A DNA stretch of 64,000 nt. Source: Struthio camelus. Lineage: Eukaryota > Chordata > Aves > Struthioniformes > Struthionidae. The notes under the pieces are model-generated. The model was not told the DNA's origin, did no database searches, and was given only the letters and a program-made list of their open reading frames with translations. The position numbers and the translations under genes are program-made. The stretch is taken from positions 64,560,911 through 64,624,910 of the forward strand of contig NC_090942.1 in NCBI RefSeq assembly GCF_040807025.1, read 5' to 3'. The stretch's first letter is position 1. Each line of letters opens with the position of its first letter. Shown here one piece after another: positions 19,536 through 64,000 of the stretch.

Positions 19536-22215
19536 CATGCAGAGAGATGAAGACTTTTTACTACACTCATTACTAGTGCCATTATTACTGCCATGCCACA
19601 AAAAAAATGTGGAAAAATGACAGCCATAAAAGTAAGTGTTCTGTACAAAGATTAGCTTACTTGCAGAGTAAAATCAGTATTGATTACCATCCTTATTTGC
19701 TTCAGCGGATTGAGGCAGAGGGGAAAAAATATAATGCACCAAGTAGATAGTCTTTGCCATAGCAGGTTGAACAAATGCAATACTCCCCTAGGAAAACAAA
19801 ATAGCATTCCTCAAATATTTATGCATATATCATCTTCATTATAGCAAGTCAATTTAACATATCAAGCCCCATTACATAGGCAATTTCTGAAGGTTCTTAG
19901 GGTGACATTCAAGACTAGAAGACTAAAGTTGAGTTAGATTTTTCCATTGAATTAACAGAATTCTCAGTCAATTTGCTGAAAAACTGCCTTGCCTTCATGC
20001 TCACTCACCCACACAGTTCGATGGTAGCACACAGATCAGCCTCTCAGGAGGCAGCTGGCAAGCAGGGGTTACTGAAACTTGAAGTCTCTTGGCAACCTGC
20101 CCAATGGTTTTCTGTATGAAGGCATTCTAGGCCTCACAGCAGCTGTGGCAGGCTGATATAGTCAAAGCCATCCCTGACCCATCCCCTGTATAAACCAGTA
20201 AGCCAGAATGAAGCATAGAAATTGCGAGCTCATCTGGACATTCAGATCTAGTACTGATGGACTAAATGGCCAGCCTGCCTGGCTCTACAGCTAACGCAAG
20301 AGGTCTGCCAGCTGGATAGCTGGTGAGCCATATGATTGACTTTTTGGAGAACTGTCACCTGCACTGCTTGTTGCAGCTGCTTCCTCCAAGCTGATAAATG
20401 CCAAGAATAACAATCTCAGTTTGTATTTCAGAGTAACTTTTTTTTTTTTTTGAAATTTTTTCCCATGAAAACACATCTGGAGAGTGAAGAAAAGGGGGAA
20501 CGGACTGAGGTATTTCCTAATCTTTCTTCCCATCTCCATCTTGAACTATAGTACTGTAGGTTCTACAAACTGTTCCAGCACTAAAAGAGAAAAACTTGAA
20601 TGAAAAGATGACTATGGGAGGGGGCGGGGGGAGAAAAATCACTCTTACAGCTCACCTGTATTTCTCACTGAAACATGCCTGCAGTTCTAAAATAATCTCT
20701 TCTGACTGGTTAAAGTGTTGGCTGCATAATTTCAAAAAGTTTTTTTTTTTTTTTTTTTAAGTGAGAATCAAAAGCAGACAGAAGTAACTGGACTGCAAGA
20801 ATATATCTCTACCCCTCTCCCTAGTATTTTTCATTGTAAGGACAGGGTCAGAGTGAAGGTATAGAAGTGCCTAACTTCACCTCCAAATGCATTAAGCCTC
20901 CTAACAAATCTGTGCCTGCAACTTACGGCCCACAGTAACGCTCAGCACCTTCCCCTGGCAGCACAGCTACATTTGGTGACAGGGTATCTAGGACTTTCAG
21001 GCATTGCTAGATTTTTCAGACTTCAAGTGCTGCAATGGCTATGCCTCTTATTTCTCATCTCTGCTCCTGTAGCATGCGCTAATCACACTTGTTTTGTGAG
21101 AATGCCCTCCTTCACAATCTTCTTCTGCTCCTTCACCTCTCTTCCTTTTTTCTGGTACAATGGGTGGTAGAACTGACACAGCAGCTCTCTACAGGTAATA
21201 AAGTTACTCAAAGAATAGAAGAAAAAAGAGAAAATGGTTACTCTCACCAGCTTAAAATTCAATCAAATCAGCATGGTATTTCAAAAGTTATTGTGCCTGT
21301 CAAAGGTGCTGTAAATACAGCTGATACATATATATATATATATGTATATATTTTTTTTTTTTCTCTGAAGTGTCCATTACACCTAAGTAGGCAGTGCCTC
21401 CCTATGACAAAGGCAGGCAGTAGCATCTGTGTGTTGTGAGAAGAAAAAAGGCCTTTTTCTGTGCACATGTGTGCACAGCAAGCAGGCACTGATGACAGCA
21501 CTTGCATCTAGTCTCCTCAATGATCTATCCCCAGCACCATAGCAGCGCTACACAGCAAGTCAAAAGCAGGCTTGTGTACACACAGATGCCTTTTATAATT
21601 CCATCTGCAAAACTCCGGCACAATCAGAGCTTGGTTAATCCAAGAGACCGCCTGCTCCCCCTAAAATTCAGTTTTAAGATGACATAAATGAAGAGCGTAA
21701 ACCAATAGCTTAAGCAGCCCGTGAGAACGCTGCAATCTTTGAAGGCATAAACAACCATCTATGTTGTTGACAACCCTTCTGGAACTTAAACCAAACTAAA
21801 AAGGTAATTTATCCTTACCTTCTGGTGATTTTAACATGGACAGATGAAGGATGAAAGAGCATTATTGTTCTTTTTCTTTTTTCCTTTCTTTTCAAACTTG
21901 TGTACTTCTGAGTGAATACCACTGCAGGTGGAATTCTCAAAATAACATATTTAGAAATTTGGTTAAATAATAAGAGCTTGTGGACAGAAAGGATGCTTTT
22001 TTCCTAAACATACCCAAAAACCGATAATATTTTTTCCTTGCAATCTTGCCATGACCTCCATTAAACATAGGTACATCATACCTGTTAAACAATATAGTAC
22101 AGGAATATCACTGCTTCTGGCTGGTGGTAAGAAAAATGGTGCAAAACAAAGCATTGCGTCTTCCTTGTCTCCATTAAAACTCTCAAACAAATTCCACCTC
22201 CTCTTTTTTAAAATT
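19536..22215. other. Convergent intergenic zone or long TRIM24 3' UTR
   Basis: Lies between the two gene ends. No coding exon is recognised on either strand. It holds T runs (20439-20451, 20740-20758), an AT repeat at 21328-21350 followed by T12, and variant polyadenylation hexamers only. If TRIM24 uses the AATAAA at 19268-19273 on its strand, this whole stretch is 3' UTR. Confidence 0.5.
21328..21362. repeat. (AT)n microsatellite followed by T12
   Basis: Alternating A and T interrupted once by G, then a run of T. Likely length-variable. Confidence 0.85.
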
Positions 22216-22221
22216 TTTAAT
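22216..22221 (-). promoter_or_regulatory. Proximal polyadenylation signal candidate for TRIM24
   Basis: TTTAAT on the + strand, ATTAAA on the - strand, about 540 bases past the TRIM24 stop. ATTAAA is the second most common signal in vertebrates. Confidence 0.4.
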
Positions 22222-22761
22222 ACACTCTCTCTTACATCTTAAAATTACCGACACCTTCCTTGAGAGCAACTACACTTTCATTGTACCAGTCAGCATCGTA
22301 GGACAACAGTATTACACCATCTGTTTTCATGGCTTGCGTTAAGTACAGTACCAGAGAAATCAAATTATGGCCAGCCCCATGCCTTTGGTAAAACTAAACG
22401 TCTGGTGAAATCACATTTTCTTCAAACTCGGAAAGCCACATGTTGAACCCATGTAATGTTTTAAAGTTCAATTCTATACAAACTTCTTTTCTTCCTCAAA
22501 GCAAATGTAAACAGCTGTCATCCCACTCAAATGGCAATTTCTGTACTGTTCCAGAAGTAGGATGAAAGTTTGGAACTTCAGAGAAACAGCTCTCCACATG
22601 CCTTGATCTCCATTAGATTTGTGTTTTAGAAGAGGGGTAGAAAGTCCAGTAAACATCCACAAACCTACAGGTCAAAGCAGTCATGATTTTTCCCCTTTCG
22701 ACACTTAACATAGATAAATATTCATAGTTTTAAAAAAACGTTCCATAGCAATACATGTGAC
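22222..22761 (-). other. TRIM24: TRIM24 3' UTR (proximal part)
   Basis: AT-rich sequence directly after the TRIM24 stop. An open frame of 62 codons on the - strand at 22474-22662 falls here and is regarded as chance, since it lies past the conserved C-terminus in a different reading context. Confidence 0.7.
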
Positions 22762-56415
<33,654 letters not shown>

Positions 56416-59400
56416 CTGGGGGGAAAAAAATTAAACTGATTATGTTTGCACAACTTAAAAGATTTATCAAACAACTTCAAAGGCAGTTTGTAAGGATAAA
56501 TATTCTGACAGGAATTGTTAATACCTTCCTGTCAATAAGGTCCAAGTGAAAAGAAGCTAAATCTCATTTATCACCAAAATAACCTCTTGCTTATTATTTC
56601 CTCACGATGCGTTCTTGCAGTCAAGATTAAGCATCTATTTGCTTCAGTCCTACTTAGATTTGAACTTGCTTTTATCTTAAATAAATTTAACTCTTTTTTT
56701 TCCTAAAGAGAATGTCTTCCCATTGGCAATTTGTTGCCATAGAATGGATTAAAGCAAACATTAATAACATGTGGAGCATTAATTAGTGACATTCAGCAGT
56801 ACTACATGCAGGCACACATATGTGTGTGCGTGCATGCAAATATACATATATACTTTTATATAAACATAACAGCAATGCAACACGATTGATTTTAGACTAA
56901 ATAATCTAAGAACGTGAAACATAATAATTTGAACTGAGCTAGTCAACAAAGCAAGTTGCATAAGGGAGGAATAGGAAAGACCTGTATTAACATGGTGTCT
57001 ACCTTCATAAAGAGCAAGGGAAAGCAAGCAAGTGATGTAGGAATAAATAAGCAAGGCTTTTCACTCCAATCCCCAGCAACACCTGCTGGGGAACAACTGC
57101 AAGACAAAAAACATACTCAGACTCCAGGTTGAAGAAAGCTGTTTTGCCATGTTAACAACCAGCAACTCAAAGCATTAAACAATTCAAAGTTCTCTCAAGA
57201 CAGAAAAGGACAAGGTTGAGCATCAAAACTTGGGGCTCAAGGGTGAGCAGACCAGACTGACATGGAGATGATCTGCAGAAACACTTAAAAGCAGATACAC
57301 TGTTGTCTGCATTGGGGAAAGGTATCTTATGAGTCCTAGGGCTAGTTTACTGTCTAAGAAAATCTCTGAAACGCTGGCATTAACATCTTGCTTTAAGAAA
57401 ATTATCTTCTCACCACTGTCATTGCTATCAGGAAGAAAAAATATGAAATTAAGTTAGGCTGAAATAATCACTTAGTACCAGGGAGTCATCAACCAAGACC
57501 TACAGCAGAATAGACAGAGTCCAAATCTGCAACTGCTTTTGTGAGAGGAATTGCAATTGTAAGCTGCTAGAGGTGATTAGAAGCACCGTTCAAACCCAGT
57601 AAATTTAACACCAGTACATAATTTAGCATTTGCTTATTTCACTAAATTGACATGGCTTTACTTGCATGTTTCACTGCAAAAGTGAAACTGGAAAAAATTA
57701 CTAAATATTTCACTTTCTGCAAATGAACTTAAGTCCTTATTGCTAGTGCTTAACACAAGAGTTGCATCAAATTTTCAGTATTCTTCCAATGCATGTTAGA
57801 GATGTTTCTGGCCAACCCACTATAAAATAATTTTTTGATAAGTCCACTATTTTTTCTAAATTAGCTCTCCATCCTTGTGATTTAGTCAAAACCTTTCCAC
57901 TTGTGTGCAAGGCATTTCACCTTAATCTGAAAGGCTACGATAACATTAAGACTGTTTTTATTATAATTTTCATTTTGCCAATTTGTTTGTTTCAATGCAG
58001 ATCTCTGCAGCTTCCTTTGATACACATATTCTATATTTTGGATAAAACTATTGCCATTTTTTTTTAAATCACCATCAAGAAGGATCATTAAGAAATCCAA
58101 TGCCATTAGGTCAGGCAACTAACAGAACTCCAAATACTGATTTTCTCCATTTATTAAACAAATCAATTTAACACAAACAAGAGTGAACCAATCTCATAAT
58201 ATTCAAGCTACACACTTGCTGGACCAGACTATTTTTTTTATATTTTTCAGCTGTGCTTATTACAAACCATAGTGCATTGCTCTGGGCCAGTGCGAGTGAT
58301 TATGTCAGTCTGTGCATGTGTTTGGAAGTGGAGTGGGGAGACCAAAAAAAAAAAAAAAAAGAAAACATCAGACTGGCAAAATGATTCAGCCATGGATATA
58401 TTTACCCCGCTCTCCCAGGCTTCTCTTCAGCACCCAAATCTGCTTCTCTGACCAAATGCAGAGCTGCTTATGCTAAAGTAATATGAGAAGGAGCATGAGG
58501 TCAGTGTCACTGAAGGTTAAATATGGAACCACTGCCTTTGAAACAGATGAATGGCACTAAAATGAATTTATATCCCAGATTGTGTGGGGGGCAGGAGGCC
58601 ACAAGTTAAGAAATGTACAAAGAGTACCTCAGTAAAGAGCAACGCTACACTCCTTATTTTTACTGCAGAGTAGAGTTAGTTATCAGTGGTCATTTTTGGA
58701 ACTTAGAGATACTTGCTACACACCTTATCACTGAAACCAAACATTTCTTTTGCATTTTCACTGAAAGAATACTGCCAGCTGTCTGTTCAATAAATAGATT
58801 GCTTAGAAATATTAGATTGGAGATGGGAGAAGGAGAATAGGAAAGCTGAATAAGTCTCTCAACATCCACTTGAAAATTCTTCTCAAACTCCTTATGCTGC
58901 CTCGCCTTCAGTCAAGGTTTTGTTCCACAACTGTGTGTGGGTAAATTTGCTTTTGTTTTCATCCTGGGTTATTGACTGATCCACAACTCAGTTTTGACCC
59001 ACATGTAACTGACTTTGGGACCATGGATTTAAATGAGAACACCTAATATTGCAAACTCAGTGTAACTGTTACAGTCAAGTTGCACTGTTAGGCACACAGT
59101 GGGCAACACAGGCCTTTTTGGCAAAAAAAGTAAAATATAAGAACCCATAAAAAAGTTTCTTGGCTAATTTATCTGCTACTGCTGTTGTATCTAAGCCTTT
59201 TTCAGTAATGCATTGCATAATATAAACCATGTGTTGGTCATTCTCTCTCCACTCTCCAAGTGGGAAACAGTAGGTGCAAGCAGAGTGTTTTGTACTAATT
59301 TTTTTCATGTGTGTGTTGCATTTGAAACAAAAGGGTCATGGCAAATAACAGTACCTAAAGAATTGCTGCAAGTTCACTTCATCATCTGAATCTAGCCACC

Positions 59401-62400
59401 TCCACAGCCAGTCTTGCATGAATAAGCTGTGCAACAGCAGTAGCACTACTGCCCACACTCCTTATCTGTAAACCAATAGCATCCTGGAGCGCATCATTCA
59501 AACATTACACAGTCCAGGGGTGGATGAGGAGGAAGCAGGAGTTACCGAGAACCAATCCAGGGGTGTATGAGGAGGGAGCAGGAGTTACCAAGAACCAAAT
59601 GACTAAGAAACACCAAGTTACTGGGAAGGAAAAATATGGTTTACAATCAACCCAGAATTCAGAGCTTCCTGTGGGAAAACAGGGGCAGAAAAGGAAAGAC
59701 AGTGACTGCCTTGGGATTAAACAGAAAACATGGATAAACACGTGAACAATGTATTACAAGTTAAAAAGGAACACCGATTATGTTCAGGTAAGGACAAACT
59801 GTAATTTAGCAGAGTTTGTGGACAAACATATCTGTTTCAGTGTTAGTAATTCCACTGACATAATGTGGGTTACCAGTGGTAATTAAGGCCTTAAGTTTTA
59901 TTCAGAAATAGTCATTTTGAAGAAAATTCCTCCCCTGCAACACTAGTCACAGAACACAGCTTTTTGTTTAAAATGGTAAAACCACACATAGGCCAAGCAA
60001 AGTTGTTTTCAGCCATACACTCAATAAAAATGTTTACAGTTGCCAAGTTATCACAGATCTGACTGGAATTAAGTCAATTCATATTATTTATCTTGCTTAG
60101 AGCCCAAAATGTATCACCACAATCCTAACAGCACATATCAGAGGCGGCCAAGCTGCAGTTCATTATACAACAGAACTATCCCAAACAGGAGCAAGAAAAA
60201 TCACTGGATTCGTTCATTATCTGATTCTGAAGATGACACAATACTATTTAAGTTTTTTTGACGTGCAGAATCCTCCCTTGGAATAACATTTCATCCAGTA
60301 GCATGGGTATTACAGACTTTTTTTTTTTTTAAAGCTAAATACTTCAAACTAGTATTATGACTTAGCTGATAAGAGAACAACAGTGGAACTGAAAAAGATG
60401 CCGATTCATATGCAACCTGGCAGCTTTTATATGCAGACTATAGCACTCAGTAGCATTATAGCCTTATAGAGATCTAGAGAATACACAACTTCATGTCAAA
60501 CACCTGTCTACCACTTTGGAACATTACTGCCTATCAGAGATCTCAGACTTCTTCCTTTTTCCCCCAAAAAAAAGTACTTGGGGAAAGGCTGAGATAGTGC
60601 CACCAACCTCAAATTAGCATACATGACGCCATATATTAGGGTAGCTTAAGAGAAATAATCTCTAAAAAGATGGTAGGAAAATTCAAACAAACGTATGCTG
60701 AAACAGAACTGTAAATCTTTTTATATCAGCAATAAAAATGGAAGTAGTGCACAATGAACGCCAGCATAGTAATAATTTAACGGTTTAAATAAGTTCCTAC
60801 CATCTCAAAGCATACCATTTATAATATATATTGTGTGCATGCTGTTGGTTTGATGAGGGAGTCATAGGCACGCTTTTAAAGCTCTTTTTCTTAACCAGCT
60901 TTCCTCCATAAAAAGGCTTAACTCAGACCATGAACAGATATCCTCTTCTAGATCCTGTTGCAGCAACAAAACAGGACACTGAACATTTAAACATTACTGA
61001 TCTCCCCAGCCCATTGATAGGTTTTTTCTTCTTGTTGTTTTTCTGTTCTTGTTTTAAACCAAAAGAAACCATTCAGACTGATTTGAGCAGATATAACTGA
61101 CAAAGAGCATTAAGCCAGATGACTTTGATGCAAGCACGGCAGTGCACATGCAAACCTTTTGCTAACAAGCCAACATGGACTGTAGCAAGCAACTGACATT
61201 TTTGAACAATGAGAAGGACAATTATTTTTTCTGAAATTTCTCCCACTTGTCTTTCAGTAAAGACTTACAATTACATGCAGGAAGAAGGAATGCAATAGAA
61301 ATGCAAGCTGTATATAATATAGCCTCAACATCTCATTACATTCCATGTGTGTGCCTGCTTTTGATGTTCATTGGTACACTTTTCCCCATAAACATTTCAT
61401 TACATTTTAAACTGTTCCTTAAGCATGCATGGAATGCAATTCCTAAATTGACCTCTGAAATAATTAACATTTCCTCCATCACGTCTCTCTACAAGACTCT
61501 TTTGCAGCGCTATGATGAATCAAACTCTTTTTTTTTTTTTTCCTTTTTCTTTTTTGTGTTAAGCTTTGGAAGAAATCGTGCAATACCTTTCTAATCATGC
61601 CTTAATTTTATCACCAACACTTCCCTCCTCTAGTTTCAAGTCACTTGCTTCCTGATGTGCCACAATTTACTTCAATGCTTTCAAGGCTGGGAACCCTAGC
61701 TATTTTACCATGGTCTGCTCAAGAATATTCATATTCTTAATAGCAAGATATGAAAAGCCATTTAGTTGTTTTTCCTTATATAAATTGGCAAGGAAAATAA
61801 ATCATCTACTATTGAAACCATAGGAGAAGCACACTGTCCTATCAAAACAAGAATTACATTTCTGCTTTAAAGGAAGAAAAGTCCTATTTTGGTATTTATC
61901 CTCTATAACAATATCCACTGATTTCCATAAAAGGAATTAGGGCAGAAGAGAAGAAAAAAAGTTAGTTGCAGCACAAAACATACTGTAGAGTAGTATCATA
62001 AACTTTCACTAATTGAAAAATTATTTCTGCAATTGGTAGCTACTATACCAAGTATACATTATTCAACTATACTATGAAGTCCAGTGAAACTGAGTATAAC
62101 AACACTATCTTTAAATAAAAATTGTAAGAGCAATTGTTATGCAGAGGCATCAAAAATGGCATCAGAATCACTTCAGCATTTCAGTTCACCTGGAATTTTG
62201 CTAACTAGATTAAATCAGGGCGTGGGGTGAGAAGACTTAAATTACATATGACAGTTCTAATGCTCAACTCATCCTTGACCAAATCAACTCTAAAGAGTTG
62301 AGCTTTGAGATATTAGCAGGTGAATTGAACCATATAGTTAGGAGGCTTCCAAGAGCAAATGAGTTTTTCGAAAAAGTAACTTTCCCTCTTAAAGACTCTC

Positions 62401-64000
62401 TAACAGAAATCTTGCAAAGATAACAAATCGTTAGAAATAAAAGTTGCCACTTGGTATTTTGAATGTCGCTTCCTTTCATAATTCCTGATATTGCACCATA
62501 TTCTAGAGGCAGAGAAAATACCTGAGAAAACATGTAGTATTATTTAGAAGAGGAAACAAGCTGATGCCAAGCTACCTTTCCTATTACCCCTCTAGGGAAC
62601 AGAAAATTGTGCAAGGGTCACCTCACGTTTTCCTAATGTTGTCTTTAGTAGTATCACCACCACCACCTACATCTTGCAGTTTTAAGGAAACAAAAACCAA
62701 AGAGGATCCAACCAGCAGAGACCCCAGCACATTAGAGCAGCTACAGAGGTTGTCAAACCAGGGTCCTTCAGAGAGAAAACTGTTCCATTTATTATTAGAC
62801 TTCAGTTAAAAAAACAATCCTGACCTGACTGCTCATTCACTTCAAACCCTACTGTTTCCTCTCATCCTTTCAACAAACTTCAGTTAGTTGCCACCTGATT
62901 CACCATCTTTCCTTTCAATTAAGAAAATTTACTCCTACATAACATCATTTTCTCTAATGATAACGAAAAACCCTGTTTTCTGGTTTTACTCCATTATCTG
63001 TACTAATCACACAAAATGCAGCCCACCGCTTCACTTCCCTGTTTTTTTTTTTGGGAGGGGGGGAGGGCGAGGGCATACAAGAAAAATTCACTGGATTTTT
63101 GATTGAAAATGATGATTGAAAATTTCAGTGTGTTTGGGCCTGAAGCACAGCAAAGTTTAGTGAATATGCAGGAAAAGGAAGAAACATCTGAAAAGCAGAT
63201 AACACACAAAAACCCACATATGGTTAGAAAACAGTAAGGTTCCTCTATAGTCTTTGTACTTACTGAAGTCTCCAAAAGGGTAACACTGCAAAGGTTAGGA
63301 TAAAAGGCATTAAAATGCTTTTCACTGAGCACATTCCCACTTCACACAGACTTTAACTTTCAAATTCAACAAACCTAACCAGAATTGCATAGTTTACTCT
63401 CCGGTAATAACTGGTTATCACTAAGTATCTTCATTCAAAGATACAAACCAAACAACAACTATTGTCTACCCAAAGAAAGGTTGAGAAACTTTTTCTCCTC
63501 CTGTCTTTGTACAATGATGCAAGCAAAGGGAGAACCTCAAAATGTATAGCCAACATTGGATTTGCAGCCCTTGAGCTTTGAGAAGAATTAACTGTATTTG
63601 CAATGTATCAATTCGTAACATTAGTGTTTACCACGAAATCACTGAAAGAAGTAAGATTTTAAAAGCCTACATCTTGAATGTTTATTCTTGCTCCGAGAAA
63701 TTAAGTTCAAGTGTTGGTGTTTATTTTTGTCAGAATGATCCTATACAAGATTTTCTTTTGTAATGGAACAAGCATTTGTTGAGTGCTCAGGCAGGCAAGT
63801 GAAAAACTTACTGTTTAACTGGGGATGAGTTCCATAATCAGCATCATGATTACTATGATAATAAGGCAATATTAAGTGATAAGATCCCATATTTTCACCT
63901 ACTCCCTCTGCCAGGATAGGTGTTCATGCAGCTGCATAGTGAGCTGGACCAAGAGCACAGAGCAAGGAATAAAGGGGAAGATAAGGCCACTCTTTATGTC
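56416..64000 (-). other. TRIM24 intron 1 (3' part, continues beyond window)
   Basis: No sequence like the RING-coding exon 1 or a CpG-rich promoter is seen up to position 64000. Contains a 43-base tandem duplication (59513-59598), T runs (61530-61541) and otherwise AT-rich unique sequence. Confidence 0.7.
59513..59598. repeat. Tandem duplication, 2 x 43 bases
   Basis: Units 59513-59555 and 59556-59598 both begin TCCAGGGGTG and end GAACCAA, with three differences between copies. Confidence 0.93.

Noticed and set aside
22474..22662. 62-codon open frame downstream of the TRIM24 stop
   Set aside because: Falls in the 3' UTR after a conserved C-terminus and stop codon; no domain seen.

Overview
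This is nuclear DNA of a vertebrate, most likely a bird. It holds two spliced genes lying tail to tail. The ordered exons translate as SVOPL (synaptic vesicle 2-related, major facilitator superfamily) on the + strand and TRIM24 (TIF1-alpha) on the - strand; these two genes are neighbours on human chromosome 7. Short introns, very few interspersed repeats, and two CR1 LINE fragments of the avian/reptilian type point to a bird. The species cannot be told from the sequence.

Region 1-19.5 kb: SVOPL, 14 coding exons, all with GT-AG introns and compatible phases. They encode about 464 residues covering essentially the whole 12-helix transporter. Only the first coding exon(s), roughly 30 residues in comparison with the mammalian protein, lie before position 1. 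The last exon carries only three codons and the stop.

Region 19.5-22.8 kb: the convergent intergenic / 3' UTR zone. TRIM24 ends at a TGA at 22762-22764 (read leftward). The first canonical AATAAA found downstream on its strand is at 19268-19273, so its 3' UTR may run across the SVOPL terminal exon.

Region 22.8-56.4 kb: TRIM24, 18 coding exons that correspond to exons 2-19 of the 19-exon mammalian gene. They encode about 922 residues: the last zinc pair of the RING, B-box 1, B-box 2, coiled coil, a Gln/Pro/Ser-rich linker with HP1-box-like and SUMO-type motifs, the LxxLL nuclear-receptor box, the PHD finger and the bromodomain. Every expected zinc ligand and the acetyl-lysine-binding Asn are present. 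Exon 1 (N-terminus and first part of the RING) and the promoter are not in the window.

Region 56.4-64 kb: TRIM24 intron 1, with no coding sequence recognised.

The SVOPL half is visibly richer in G+C than the TRIM24 half. The most interesting points are a (TG)21...T22 tract abutting the acceptor of an SVOPL exon, a possible unannotated exon in TRIM24 intron 16, possible antisense overlap of the two 3' ends, and several very long poly-G/poly-C runs. I found no virus, CRISPR array, mobile gene cluster or wholly new system. All exon limits come from reading splice sites and translating by eye, and from remembered family sequences; no alignment or search was run.
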